DNA of 64,000 nt from Bettongia penicillata ogilbyi (lineage: Eukaryota > Chordata > Mammalia > Diprotodontia > Potoroidae), in assembly GCA_023548195.1 (NCBI GenBank), contig JAJHZJ010000008.1:3248215-3312214 (forward strand). The letters are read 5' to 3'. Position 1 is the stretch's first letter; every line of letters starts with the position of its first letter. Positions 10,871 to 21,320 of this stretch are shown piece by piece. The notes beneath the pieces were generated by a model. It made no database searches and was not told where the DNA came from. It saw nothing but the letters and a program-made list of their open reading frames with translations. The position numbers and the translations under genes are program-made.

Positions 10871-11235
10871 TATGTTTTTATATGTTAGTATAGGATAAAA
10901 TACATGGCTATATGTAGGGACTTGTTTCTCTATCATGTGGATGACAGTGTCAGATTATGCAGTAGATCCCATTGGGTCTTATGTCTAGGAACTTCAAGTT
11001 TAGTAAAAGAAAAACAGAAAACCTAGTTCCTTTCCCTTTAAGTCCCAGAAAAAAAAAATTCCGCCCCCTATTTTAATAGCCTTACGGCAGATGTCTTAGA
11101 AATAAAGTCTAGAGCCTCAGGGCCTCTAAGGGTCTTAGTCTAGTAATCATAGAAGAAATCCAAGAAAAGCGCAAAGCACAATGGTCAGTACCCATCACTT
11201 AGGAGCAGTATTTTTAGTTTCTATTCTATTCCATC
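10871..11235. other. Unassigned sequence
   Basis: Nothing recognised. The last 35 bases may belong to the duplicated segment that follows. Confidence 0.4.
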
Positions 11236-11415
11236 TTTAGGTACTGATTTGGGTAACACAGATCTTCCCCAAGTGTACTTGGAGAACACGTTGTCTGTGA
11301 AACCTGCTTGATAACAAAGGGAAGTCATAACTTGATTTCATAAATTGTTTTGAAATGTTGTGATGAAAAATGTTCACCAAGGAAAAATCAGTATGGTAGC
11401 TCTAGAATACACTCA
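11236..11415. repeat. Locally repeated segment, copy A
   Basis: It opens with a 30-base identity to 13166-13195 ('ggtactgatttgggtaac' at its centre). It ends with a second shared block, 'aatgttcaccaaggaaaaat', found with one base missing at 13246. The middle differs by deletions. Confidence 0.65.
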
Positions 11416-11517
11416 TTGAATTAACTTCACAGAGATGGTAATTGAGAACACCAGAATCTGGAGCCTGGCACTTGAGGTATACCCAATCATAAACATCTTT
11501 TGAATATATTTAAATTT

Positions 11518-11552
11518 TCGAGAGACAGAGAGAGAGACAGAGAGAGAGGCAG
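11518..11552. repeat. GA-rich simple repeat
   Basis: GAGACAGAGA-type low-complexity run of about 35 bases. Confidence 0.8.
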
Positions 11553-11934
11553 GTACTGGTCTTGTTTGGGACAGGATTAAAATATTAGCAAAGAAGGAAA
11601 GAATGGAACTGAATTTGATACAAAAAGGTAAGATGGCTTAAAAGTGAGAAAGGGTTCAACAAGAGGTCAGACTGGACATGTGTGGTCAGACCCTTCTCTG
11701 TTCCATTTCCTCAGGCAAGCTCAGTAAAGGTAACTGATACTTCGAAGAGCTTAAGGAATGCCCAAGGTAAGCCTGGAAATCTCTTGGAATCTTGTGCAGG
11801 GAAAGTAATGCCACTGTTGAATGCTCAGGCAGGATGTGCTCGGATTGCTGCTGCTTTAGGTACCAAGGCTTATGTTTCATGACGACAGAGGGCTTTGACT
11901 TTCAGCCCTAATCATGGGCTTTACAATGCAGTAT
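11553..11934. other. Unassigned sequence
   Basis: Both strands are open for about 65 codons around 11682-11882, but no family motif is visible. Treated as noncoding. Confidence 0.35.
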
Positions 11935-12105
11935 TTCATAGACTTGTAGAATCTGAGTTTGTAAGTGTCCTGAGAGGTCATTTTAGTCCAGTCCATGCTA
12001 AAATAGAAATCTCCTTTATAATATCTCATATAAAGGGTCAGTTAGTTTCTGCTTGAATATCTCCATAAATGAGGAGCTCACTACCTCATGAGACAGCACA
12101 TTCCA
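11935..12105 (-). mobile_element. CR1/L3 LINE 3' end, left part
   Basis: It is the antisense CR1 end: 'catagacttgtagaatctga', 'cctgagaggtcattttagtc', 'gctcactacctcatgag', 'agcacattcca'. The element is interrupted by an L1 and resumes at 13094. Confidence 0.65.
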
Positions 12106-13093
12106 ACCCCATCCTCCACTTAATTGTATTTTATTTTTTACAATTACAATTAAAGATAGTTTTCAACATTCACTTTTATAAGATTTTTGAGTTCCAAATT
12201 CTACCCCCTCTTCCCTCACCCCCTCCCAAGATGGCATACAATCTGATACAGTCTATACATGTACAATCATATTAACCTATTTCCACAGTAGTCATGATGT
12301 CAAAAAAGAATCAGAACAAAAGGGAAAAACCATGAGAAAGTAAAAACAAAACAAAATAATAAAATAGTATGCTTTGATCTAAATTCAGACTCCATAGTTC
12401 TTTGTCTGGATGTGGGCAGCATTTTCCATCATGAGTCTTTTGGAATTGTATTGCTGAGAAGAGCTAAGTCTATCAAAGCTGGTCATCGAACAGAATTACT
12501 ATCACTATGTACAGAGTTTTCCTGGTTCTGCTCACTTCACTCAACATCAGTTCATATAAGTCTTCCCAGGTTTTCTGAAATCTACCTGCTCATTGTTTCT
12601 TATGGAACAGTAGTATTCCATCACATTCATATACCACAACTTGTTCATCCATTCTTCAATTGATGGACATCCCCTCCATTTCCAATTCTTGGCCACTACA
12701 AAAAGAGTTGCTATAAATATTATTGTACATATGGGTCTTTCCCCCTTTTTTATGATCTCTTTGTAATACAGACCTAGTAATGGTATTGCTGGATCAAAGG
12801 GTATGCTTTTGGGCATAGTTCCAAATTGCTCTCCAGAATGGTTAGATCAGCCCTACAGGAAAATAGGGGAGAGGGATGGAAGAAGAGGGAGTAATAGAAG
12901 GGAAGACAGACTAGAGGAAGGGCTGAATGGGGTACATGCTGTCCTGGGGTGGGGAGTGGGGAGAGATGGGAAGAAAATTTTGGATTCAAATTCTTGTGGA
13001 AATGAATGTTGAGAATTGAAAAATAAATAATTTTAAAAACAATAGAATGGTTAGATCAGTTCACAACTCCACTAACAATGCATTAGTGTTCCA
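12106..13093 (-). mobile_element. L1 3' end inserted in CR1
   Basis: The minus strand carries the end of ORF2 plus the 3' UTR of a fairly young marsupial L1. A 12547-12816 frame still reads the ORF2 tail (WKWRGCPSIEEWMNKLWYMN). Flanking copies 'agcacattcca' (12095-12105) and 'agcatattcca' (13094-13104) form an 11-bp TSD with one mismatch. It is 5'-truncated and itself interrupted at 12851-13043. Confidence 0.85.
12851..13043 (+). mobile_element. Short L1-type 3' tail nested in the L1
   Basis: A 193-base insertion ends 'gaaatgaatgttgagaattg' plus an A-rich tail, typical of another L1 subfamily's 3' UTR. It is flanked by perfect 16-bp copies of 'agaatggttagatcag' at 12835-12850 and 13044-13059. 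Confidence 0.85.
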
Positions 13094-13160
13094 AGCATAT
13101 TCCATTTTCATATAGCTCTAATTAGGAGGAATTTTTCTGTATATTTCATGAGGGAATGTT
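13094..13160 (-). mobile_element. CR1/L3 LINE, right part
   Basis: It continues the CR1 interrupted at 12105: 'cattttcatatagctctaat', then 'taggaggaatttttctg', the usual antisense CR1 text after the 'cattcca' block. Confidence 0.6.
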
Positions 13161-13165
13161 ACATA

Positions 13166-13290
13166 TTTAGGTACTGATTTGGGTAACACAGATCTCCTTC
13201 TGTATCTGGAGATGATTTTCTTTGAGAAATCTACTTGATGAGGAATGTTCACCAAGAAAAATCAATATGGTAGCAATAGGGTTTAGAAGG
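13166..13290. repeat. Locally repeated segment, copy B
   Basis: Thirty bases are identical to 11236-11265, with weaker similarity after them and a second block at 13246-13270. It is shorter than copy A by about 55 bases. Confidence 0.65.
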
Positions 13291-14030
13291 GACTGGCAGG
13301 AACTTTGCCATAGTATCAGAAATGCCAGGTAAAGGTTGCCAGCTCTCTGAAGTGCTGTTAAATAGTTCTTTGAGATTTATCAAAACTTCGGGGTAATTTG
13401 TATTGACCTGGAAGCCAGGGGTATAGTAGGAATTGGTTCTAACCTATAAGAGAAGCTAGCCCTAACCTAGCATCAGAGGAGCCTGGGAAGATTTCAGATT
13501 GATGGGGTGTACTGAGGTGAAAAAAGCTTTTGACAATTTCCTGAGAAATTTTTTCTATATGCCAGCTGGGAGCAACTCTGGATGCTGCCAATAAAAGAGC
13601 TGAAAATATGTTGATTAGCCCCTAAGCATGTTGACTAGGAAGTCTATCAAAAGTGTGCTATCACTTTCTTTAAGAAAGAAGCCTTAGTAATAAATAGGTG
13701 GTAATTCCAGCAGGTGGCAGCAATAGCTCAATCAGTTCAGTCATTTGGAGAAGCAGCAAAAGGTAGCTTTCAAAGTGTTGAAGGATAGGGTGGTTTGCAG
13801 AGAGAGAAGTTGAGGGAGGTGGTTCAGATGTTCCACCTGTAAGGAAGTCAGGTAGATGAGTTAGATAGAGTGAGTTCTGTCCCCCCCGCCCCATGTGAGA
13901 ATCTAGGCAATTATACCTCTTCAGTATAGAAACATCAATTAGATCCTGCCCCATCACCTCCTTAGTCTTTTTTTCCCTCAGTTTCTAATTTCCTTTACCA
14001 TCTTGTTTTTCTTCTTCTTCTACTTCCTCC
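13291..14030. other. Unassigned sequence with a CTCF-type motif
   Basis: No repeat or gene recognised. The motif at 13707-13721 is listed separately. Confidence 0.4.
13707..13721 (+). promoter_or_regulatory. Candidate CTCF motif
   Basis: 'ccagcaggtggcagc' fits the CTCF core consensus CCASYAGRKGGCRSY at every position. Motif presence alone does not show binding. Confidence 0.4.
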
Positions 14031-14140
14031 TTCTTCAAATGCAGTACCTCAAACTGAACACAAAACTCCAAATAGGGTCTGATTTGGGCAAAGTATAGTT
14101 TATGTGGGGAAAAACAGGAACTATCATTTTCACATGTTGA
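14031..14140 (-). mobile_element. CR1/L3 LINE fragment, antisense
   Basis: 'acctcaaactgaacacaaaa', 'ctccaaatagggtctgattt' and 'gcaaagtatag' match antisense CR1 text. This is the left end of a CR1 that runs in pieces to about 16080. Confidence 0.6.
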
Positions 14141-14740
14141 TGGACTAACAATGTGGAAATCTCCCAGCTACCGGTTGACCTAATAGTGGAATGTCTCTAA
14201 CTGCTATGAAAGGAGAAATAAAAAATGACAAACAATGCAAGAATGTGGTAAAGCAGATGGTGTCATGCATTGTTGAAACAACTGTGTTCTGCTCTTGGAT
14301 AAGAGATACCTACAATTTTGTCTAAATGGACTTCCTAACAACTGTAAAAGTATTTGCCACCTCGCCTTGTGTCCCACCCTAGAACAAGGAATATTTTCTC
14401 TACATGGCAAGTATACACCCCAGAAATCCCCCCTGTCCCCTGGCTGGTTTCGCCTTCCTGTACTCATCCCTCTCCTATTAAATGGTTTACTTTATCTAAC
14501 CTAAGCCGATACAACGTGCTGCTAATTAGCTATGTAGTCCAAATGGGCTTGAAAAGTTATAAAAACTAAATATGTCTATGAAGTTGAGCTGCTATCGGTG
14601 AACAGTCTTCCTTAACATGCTAATAAGTTTTTGACTTTCAGTTTGATCTCCTATCTTTGACCCCTCCACTGGTGGCCATACTTCTCCCAAGAGATCCCAT
14701 TCCTTTCAATTGAAAGAATTCTCCATCAATACAAATGTTG
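14141..14740. other. LTR-like block interrupting CR1
   Basis: About 600 unassigned bases sit between two CR1 parts. They begin near a 'tgtgg' and include an ATTAAA at about 14478, as solo LTRs do. No TATA-signal pairing or TSD could be fixed, so the assignment is weak. Confidence 0.3.
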
Positions 14741-15040
14741 TTACCTCTTTCATTCTAGATGCTAAGCTACTGTTAATGCAGTTTCAAATAATATACATGT
14801 TTTGGCTTCTAACTTATACTAGTGATGTTAATTGGGCTTATAATTCACTAAAACCTCCAGGTACTTTCCACAGGAGCTGTTTTCTGCTCATGCCTTACCC
14901 ATGTTGTACTCATACACTTGATTTTTAAAAAAACCCAAGCAAAGGACTTTACCTTTTTTCTTCATTAAACTTCATCTTTTCTTAAGTTCAGGACATCATT
15001 TAACCCTGCAGCAGTATTTTTGAATCTCATTCCTTTCATC
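14741..15040 (-). mobile_element. CR1/L3 LINE fragment, antisense
   Basis: It resumes CR1: 'ttcattctagatgctaagc', 'gttaatgcagtttcaaat', 'ttccacaggagctgttttc', 'cacttgatttttaaaaaaac', 'ttcattaaacttcatcttt'. The order and orientation agree with 14031-14140. Confidence 0.7.
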
Positions 15041-15044
15041 AAAC

Positions 15045-15310
15045 CTGAGGCATTTAAGTAGCACAGTCAAGTATTGATTGATCTTGGCATCAGGAAATCT
15101 GAGTTCAGATCCAGCCTCAGATGCTTATTGGCTATGTGACCCTGGGAAAGTAATTTAAGAGCTCTCAGCTTAAGTTTTCTCATCTGCAAAATGGGGGACA
15201 TAAATAGCAGTTACTTCAAAGAGTCGTCGTCGTGAGAATCAAATGCTATAGCCTATGGGAAGTACCTTGCAAACTTTAAAATGCTATATCAATACTAGTT
15301 ATCCTCCTCA
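15045..15310 (+). mobile_element. THER1-type SINE nested in CR1
   Basis: B box ('gagttcagatccagcc'), 'gctatgtgaccctggg', CORE 'gttttctcatctgcaaaatg', 3' tail 'accttgcaaactttaaaatg'. It is full length, in the opposite orientation to the CR1 around it. Confidence 0.7.
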
Positions 15311-15414
15311 TTTTATATCATTATATCATCATCATTATTATTATTAACATGCCAGTTTTCTCTGATGCCATTTACCTGACTATACTTATTTCCTTCTGGT
15401 TTTACCATTCATGT

Positions 15415-15528
15415 CTTCTTCTAAATTATTGTTAAAATGTTGACTAGAGCAAGGTCAAAGAGCCTTTGGGCACTCTACTAGAGACCTCCCTCCAAGTGCT
15501 TCCTAGTCAACTCTACTATCATCTAGCC
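15415..15528 (-). mobile_element. CR1/L3 LINE fragment, antisense
   Basis: 'gttaaaatgttgactagagc', 'gggcactctactagagacc' and 'actatcatctagc' match antisense CR1 in the expected order. Confidence 0.7.
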
Positions 15529-15734
15529 TAGAGGTGTCAAACCCTTAACCCAACACTCCTGAGGTGCTGCCTAACCAAACTAAAATATGCTTGGGAAATA
15601 TTTAACAAAACAAAAATACAATAGAACACAGATAATGTTAACATGTGGTCTTCTAAGTCCATCTGTAGGACCACAGGGATCATCATAAAATATGGTGTAG
15701 TAGCCTCCTTTCCTATTGGAATTTGACATCACTG
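15529..15734. mobile_element. Nonautonomous hAT-like DNA transposon
   Basis: About 206 bases bounded by imperfect terminal inverted repeats: left 'tagaggtgtcaaac', right 'gaatttgacatcactg'. The interior matches 61409-61626 in order (aaatatttaacaaaa / aaatacttgacaaaa; 'ggaccacaggga' / 'gcccacaggga'). An 8-bp TSD is plausible but decayed. Confidence 0.6.
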
Positions 15735-16080
15735 GTCCAGTCCATGCCTCTCTATGTTGCCTACAAAGATACTTTGAGATACCAAACAAATGACTTTTTG
15801 AAATCCAGGAGAAATCATGTCTAGGGCATTCTCCTAATTTATTAGGCTAATAACCCTGTCAGAGAGAGAAATGAGTTCAAAACCCTAACCGGCTTGTGTT
15901 GTTTCCTGCTTTCTTTTCCAAGTGTTAATAAACCATCCCTTAATGCTTAAGTCAAGAATTTTCCTAGGAATTAGTGTCACATTCACCAGCCTGTGGCTGT
16001 ATTCAATTCAGACACCCTTACTAAGCAGAATCCATCCATCATTTCCTTTTTGAACATGAGGACATTTGACTGTCAGCACA
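15735..16080 (-). mobile_element. CR1/L3 LINE fragment, antisense
   Basis: It resumes CR1 after the MITE: 'ctttttgaaatccaggagaa', 'ctaataaccctgtcagag', 'aatgcttaagtcaagaattt'. It includes the RT-region text but has no intact frame. Confidence 0.65.
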
Positions 16081-16149
16081 TGTTTTGCTGCATGAAACAT
16101 GAAGCTGACCTGAACCTAAAGGACCAACTAATCTATGCCAGGATTGCAA

Positions 16150-16345
16150 TTAATTATAACCATCTCATTGACTCATGGACTGGTAGGGGGAACTTGAAGT
16201 TAGGCCTGAGTTCTATCCTGCCTTGGATACTTACTGACTGTGCATCCCTGGGCAAGTCCCAAGGCAGTTGGAGTCAGTCTCTAAGGTCCCTTGATCTAGG
16301 ATCCTACAGTTCATTCTCCTCAGGAAATACTTGAGTTAGATAGGG
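16150..16345 (+). mobile_element. CORE-SINE, diverged
   Basis: 'ggcctgagttctatcctgcc', 'gactgtgcatccctgggcaa' and 'ctaaggtcccttgatctagg' follow the SINE head, middle and short 3' end. The CORE is partly deleted. Confidence 0.5.
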
Positions 16346-16429
16346 GAAAAATAGTCATATTTGTTGAAGAAAAACCTCAACGTTATAGTAAACTGGCAAT
16401 CTGAATCCCAAGGAACTGGAAAACTGCAA

Positions 16430-16530
16430 TCAACAAGCTTTTACTAAGCACCTACTATGCGCCAATGAAGCAGAAGCCATCCTTGTCCTCAAGAAGCTTA
16501 CAATCCAATGGAAAATAACTTAATGCTAAG
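16430..16530 (-). mobile_element. L2 3' tail, antisense
   Basis: 'actaagcacctactatgcgc', then 'ctcaagaagcttacaatcc', is the antisense L2 3' end. Confidence 0.7.
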
Positions 16531-16534
16531 TGCT

Positions 16535-16700
16535 TTATGAATGACACTACCTTTGATCCTCACAATGACCCTAGGAGGAATATACTATTACTGTCCTCAT
16601 TTTACAGATGAGGAAATAGGCAAACAGGTTAAATGACTTGCCCAGAGTCACACAGCTAAGAGATGCCTAGGTTAGATATGAATTCATAGATAGGGAATAC
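16535..16700 (-). mobile_element. MIR/THER1 SINE, antisense
   Basis: 'cattttacagatgaggaaat', 'gacttgcccagagtcacac' and the inverted B box 'gatatgaattcata'. Confidence 0.7.
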
Positions 16701-16714
16701 TGTCTCCCTTTGCC

Positions 16715-16910
16715 TCCAGCTTTCAGAATTCTATCCATCCTTCAAAATCCACCCCAAATATTCCCCTGCTTTTTTTCAAAGCTTTCATTAAGGACCCTAG
16801 CTCCTAGTGTTCTATTGCTTCAACTAACCTCTTTAAGTGTCTTTATTCCATTCTTATTACATGTTACCTTACTGTATCATTATCTTTCTATGTGCATTAC
16901 CTTGCCTTTA
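16715..16910 (+). mobile_element. Possible L2 3' fragment
   Basis: 'ctatccatccttcaaaatcc' and the spacing of the following text recall the sense L2 3' region, but divergence is high. Confidence 0.35.
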
Positions 16911-16924
16911 AAATTTTTTTCTTT

Positions 16925-17300
16925 AAAAAAATTGTTAATTAGCAAGCATTTATTTTCCCTTCCTCTCCCCTCCCTCAATCAAAAGAAGAGAAAAAAATTC
17001 TTATAACAAATATGCATGGTCAAGCAAAACAAATTCTTTTATTGGCTACATCCAAAAACATATGTCTCATAAGTACCATGAGTCAATCCCCTCTCCATCA
17101 GGAGGAAAGCAGCATGCTTCATCATCAGTAATCTGGAGTCATGATTTTTCAATACATTGATCCAAGGGCTTTGATTTTTCAGAGTTGTTTGTCTTTACAG
17201 TATTGTTATTGTATACACTGTTGTGGTTCTGCTTTCTTCCCTCTGCAGCAGTTCATTCAAGTCTTCCCAGGTTTCTCTGAAACTATTTCTTCATTCGTTT
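16925..17300 (-). mobile_element. L1 3' region, divergent subfamily
   Basis: The antisense 3' UTR ('acaaatatgcatggtcaagc', 'catcaggaggaaagcagc') runs into the ORF2 end ('gtggttctgctttcttccc', 'caagtcttcccaggtttctc'). It is an older L1 type than the 12.1-kb copy. Confidence 0.65.
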
Positions 17301-17464
17301 GGTTCTTTGAGGTTAAGACAAGGTTTTACAAAATGCCTTCGTCTTTCTCTATAGCATTTTGAACATTTAGGTGAGGGGTGCATGGAATGGATCTGTGATT
17401 TCCTGATGAGGACATTTCCTCTACCAAGACAGAACACCACCTGCTCTGTCCCTCAGAGTCTTAA

Positions 17465-17570
17465 ACTGTCTAGAACACTGAGAGATCAAACGACTTGTCC
17501 AGATTCACCCAATCTGCCTGTGTCAAGAATCAGGACTTGAACACAGATCTTCCCAAAGCCTGGGTTTACT
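17465..17570 (-). mobile_element. MIR-type SINE fragment, antisense
   Basis: 'cgacttgtccagattcaccc' and 'aggacttgaacacagatc' are the antisense CORE edge and B box. Confidence 0.5.
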
Positions 17571-18105
17571 TTTACCCTTTATGCTCCACATCTATCACTC
17601 TCCTGACCTTTTGAAACTCAGGAAGTCTTCTCCTCCAGCTTCAGTCACTCAGAAAGAAATAAGATCTCAAGGTAAAGAACTGAGGCACGTCCATGGGGCC
17701 ATGTCAGCCTCAGAAGGGAAATGGGCAGAAGTCTCTCCCCTTATGACATCCCCTTATTCAGGGAAGGAATCAAACCAAGAGGAGAGAGGTCCAATTAAGA
17801 GAGGAAGAAGCTAAGGTCTTCTAAAGGTACTACCAGTTCTGGCTTTGCAGCTGTAGTCACAAAGGCTGCCATTCATCCAATATTTAAAAGATCAGAACCA
17901 GTTATAAAATATCTACATATGCTGGAAATTCTCTCCAATGCAATTCCAATCCATATTATCATAATTCTCCCCTTAGCAGACTCTGTAGCCTCTTCCACAT
18001 GGAGAACTACAACAGTGGTACTCTGCACATGCTCATAAGGACTGCCCTTTGGCCAGTCTGCCATTATACATGGAAAACATGCTGTAAAAAAAATCACTTA
18101 GTATT
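17571..18105. other. Unassigned sequence
   Basis: No repeat or gene recognised. Confidence 0.4.
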
Positions 18106-18109
18106 ATTA

Positions 18110-18280
18110 CACTGTGTTACGTTCATCGACGAACAAGTTCTATTCTATATCCCCACAATCTTAAGAAGTTTCTGGAAGACAGGGAGTGTGACTCCTTTAA
18201 GTTTTACTGTCTCCAGTTCCTGGTATTGTATCTGGCACACAGTAGGCACTTAATAAACATTGAATTGAATTGAAAATAGT
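18110..18280 (+). mobile_element. L2 3' end
   Basis: Sense L2: 'agacagggagtgtgactcc', then 'tctggcacacagtaggcac', 'ttaataaacattgaattgaa' at the 3' terminus. Confidence 0.7.
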
Positions 18281-19679
18281 TGACATGAAAGAAATAAATA
18301 CTGGAAGAGGCACTATTTCATTTTAGACAAGCTTGAGAGTCCTTCATCTATGTTCCAGTATCCTTGGCTTGTATGGGGGGAATTCAGTTCTGTTGGCAGA
18401 ATTAGAGTTGCCAAGGCTATACCCTAAATTCAGTTATACTTTGCTCTCACACTGGGCCCAAGAGGAGGGGGCCAACAGCGACAATGCCAAAGGATGTAAG
18501 GCCCCTGTTACTGGCAGCAGACTGGCCATTAGCCCAGAAGCACTAGAGTCTGGTGGCAGCAGGGCTGAATTGCCAGTGAAGGTCACTGGGGTAAAAGGAG
18601 GAGGATTGATGGAGGACTTACAGAAGAGCCTGGGGTTGTGTTGGGGTCGGGACTCCATTCATATCAATAGCAGCCTCTGTTGCCCTTGGAACATTGCAAT
18701 AATCAAGTTCTGTATGTACTCACTGGCTAATTTTCCAAATGAAATCTCTTGGGCTCTCTTCCAGCCCCTTTCAGCATCCTCATCCCAATTCACTTGGTGT
18801 GCTTTTTTTTAATAAAGGAAATTAAACACACGCACACATAGACACACAGAGAGAGCTGTGTTTAAATAATTAACAAATCGAGGATTAAGGATAGAGATTT
18901 CCTGGCTTTTCCTGGTTTGAAGCCAGCTGCTTAACAAAGAGCAGAGTGATGAATGGGCCATTGGGGGTGGTATTAGAAAGTGGGCTGATGCCAGTTTTCA
19001 GGGCCCTCTCTGGTGCCAGGGCCATGTCAATGCTTGACAGGAGAGCCATAGCAAGACATTCAATCCTTTACTGGGAAACCCAGGGCTTCACTATTCCCCC
19101 TGCTCCAGCAACTGAGAATGATAAACTTGGAAACTGGTTCCCTTGTGATGTGCCAAGACCATGCTGCCCAAGACCCATGACCCCACAGAGTACCCAAAGA
19201 GGGCATTCAATCCTCGGTCTCCCTGTTTGAGGTGGGGACTATGTGTCATCTGAACAGCAAGTGATGCTAAGTACCATTTATCTCCTTCCTCAAAACCAAA
19301 GGCTCCTCACCATTTTTGAGCCTTTATGGCATTTGCCTCCATTTGGCAGACTTTCTTCCCATTTTTGTACACATGTTTCTCTTTCTTTTGTGCCCCAAAG
19401 GCAGTACTATTTTTTCTTTCCAATATCTCTAAGCTTCCACTCTTTCCCTCTCATAATTCCCATAGGCAACCATATGGTTTGGATGATTAAACTCTAGACC
19501 TTTCTAGAGATAGCAGGTGTTTTTAAGGCTTTCCCCTAATTTGTCCTGTCCTAATTACCTCTTATTTCTCATTGCTTCCTGGCTCGGACTTACTTGCCTT
19601 TTCAGCTAACCAAATTGATACAGGACTTGCTCACTCCCACAAAATTTTCATTCTTATGAAGAATATTTTCATTTCTCCT
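18281..19679. other. Unassigned sequence, locally GC-richer
   Basis: About 1.4 kb. A 159-codon plus-strand frame (18333-18812) crosses a GC-richer part, but it has an antisense partner frame and no motif. Its end runs into a T-rich stretch and CA/GA dinucleotides near 18830. Treated as noncoding. Confidence 0.4.
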
Positions 19680-19830
19680 ACATGCCAAGCCACATTCTTT
19701 CAGGTTCAAATCCCAGCTTGGTAGCATACAACTTGAGTGACTTGGGGAAAAGGTCCTCATCTGAAAAATGAGGGTATTAGACAGAGTGGTCTCCAAGGTT
19801 CCTTCCCACCCTAACATTCTATGATCTTTT
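19680..19830 (+). mobile_element. MIR-type SINE
   Basis: 'aggttcaaatcccagcttgg', 'ctcatctgaaaaatgagggt' and 'ggtctccaaggttccttccc' give the B box, CORE and short 3' end. Confidence 0.65.
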
Positions 19831-20084
19831 GTTTCTCTAAAGCTCTGCTTTCATCTCACTTTCTTCATGAAGTTTTCCATATTCTTCTAGTATAGTCTCT
19901 TAGTCTACACCTAAATTACTCAAGGCAGCTGATAATTGGTCCTAGATCTCCAAAGAGAAAGATTTCACAGACATCCTCAGTGAGCTGTGCACTGCTAAAT
20001 GACCCTTTAAATCAAGAATTCCCTACTTTAAATCATTCCTGTCACTCCAGCATCTTTGCAGTACTTACATGTATCCTGTAGCTA
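19831..20084. other. Unassigned sequence
   Basis: Nothing recognised. Confidence 0.4.
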
Positions 20085-20225
20085 AATCATACACATATAT
20101 GTATGTGTACTTGTGTATATATCATATATATATATATATCACATATACCTCTGTACCTCTATCTATATACACATGTATAAGTATATATATATACATATAT
20201 AATATATATAAATGTATATATAAAA
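20085..20225. repeat. AT-rich (TA/TATG)n microsatellite
   Basis: Runs of TATA and CATATATG units, with a short complex gap near 20140-20165. Confidence 0.85.
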
Positions 20226-20454
20226 TCACTCCATTTGGTGGTGCCATGAAATACAGTCCTGTGCTATGTGCTGCCCATATGGAGGGAGATATAATTCCTG
20301 ACTGGCTAAGAGAATGTTGAATGTGATGCTGTTGTGACTTTCTTGAATTGATTGGAGAGACACTATGAGAAAAAACTTCCACGGAGTCTGTTAAGAGAGA
20401 AAGAAAGATGAGGAATAAGCTTTTGAATGGTAATTTGGAGCCCTCACAGTTCTG

Positions 20455-20665
20455 GATGTTATATGTGTGTGTATGTTTGTGTATGTATATATACATACAC
20501 ATACATATATATGTATGCATATATATGTATGTATGCATATATATACACATGTATATATGTATAACAAGTATATACACACACAAATTATATATATGTACAC
20601 ATACACAAATATATACACACACACACACAAATAAATAAACATATCTATACGTACATATATATACG
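20455..20665. repeat. (ATGT/ATAT/ACAC)n compound microsatellite
   Basis: A compound of TGTATG, ATATGTATGC and ACACAC units, ending in a G run near 20665. Translation gives Tyr/Ile/Cys-rich artefact frames on both strands. Confidence 0.9.
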
Positions 20666-20955
20666 GGGGGAGGGGAACTTGGCCACATTATATCCCTTGG
20701 GAACCTGGCGGATACATCATACACCTTGATGCCCAGGGCTTAGAGTCCTAAAGATTGTTAAGAGTGGACCTTCCCTGGGTGAGACTGTTCTCTCTCCAAC
20801 AACTCAGGGAGGTCCCTTGTAGCAGGGATGTACATGATGCTCAGCATTCTCTCAGTCAACCAGAAGTTACAACCACAATAATAGGGCCTCTTTCAGGGCA
20901 ATACCCAAGGGGATGTTAAACATGGAGAGATAAGTTTTAGCACAAGAATGGAGCT
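20666..20955. other. Unassigned sequence
   Basis: Nothing recognised. Confidence 0.4.
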
Positions 20956-20959
20956 TAGC

Positions 20960-21070
20960 TGAGTCTAGTGTAATGCTCTCACTTTACTCTAAGACCTAGA
21001 AAGATGAAGTGAATTGTTCATGGTCAAGCCAATAGTAAATGACACAGCCAGGATGCCATAGAGCATTATT
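20960..21070 (-). mobile_element. MIR-type SINE fragment, antisense
   Basis: 'gtctagtgtaatgctctcac', then 'gaagtgaattgttcatggtc', is the antisense CORE flank, diverged. Confidence 0.4.
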
Positions 21071-21159
21071 GGATCATAGCTGGAGGCAATAGGAGAGTCC
21101 ATATAGTGATCAGAAACCCCCTCCCTGCCCCGACTTCACTAATTCTTAATCTGGAGCCC

Positions 21160-21320
21160 TTAATATCTTTCTTCATTTTTATTTAGTATGTATTTCTGTA
21201 CCTTTTGTCTAAGCTTGTCCTGTTTTCTCCATTAGACTGTGAATGGATTTCTTCACCACGATGCAATATCCTCCACATCATGGGCACTCCATAATGTTAG
21301 AGGTTGATGGTCTAACCAAC
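21160..21320 (+). mobile_element. Possible L2 3' end
   Basis: 'attagactgtgaatggattt' and 'catcatgggcactccataa' follow the sense L2 end but are degraded. Confidence 0.4.

Noticed and set aside
18333..18812. 159-codon plus-strand frame
   Set aside because: The region is GC-richer, which lengthens chance frames. An antisense frame is also open, and no motif or splice context was found.
20122..20724. 200-codon minus-strand frame
   Set aside because: It is a translation of the TATG/ACAC microsatellite (Tyr/Ile/Cys/His repeats) with flanking junk, and no domain is visible.
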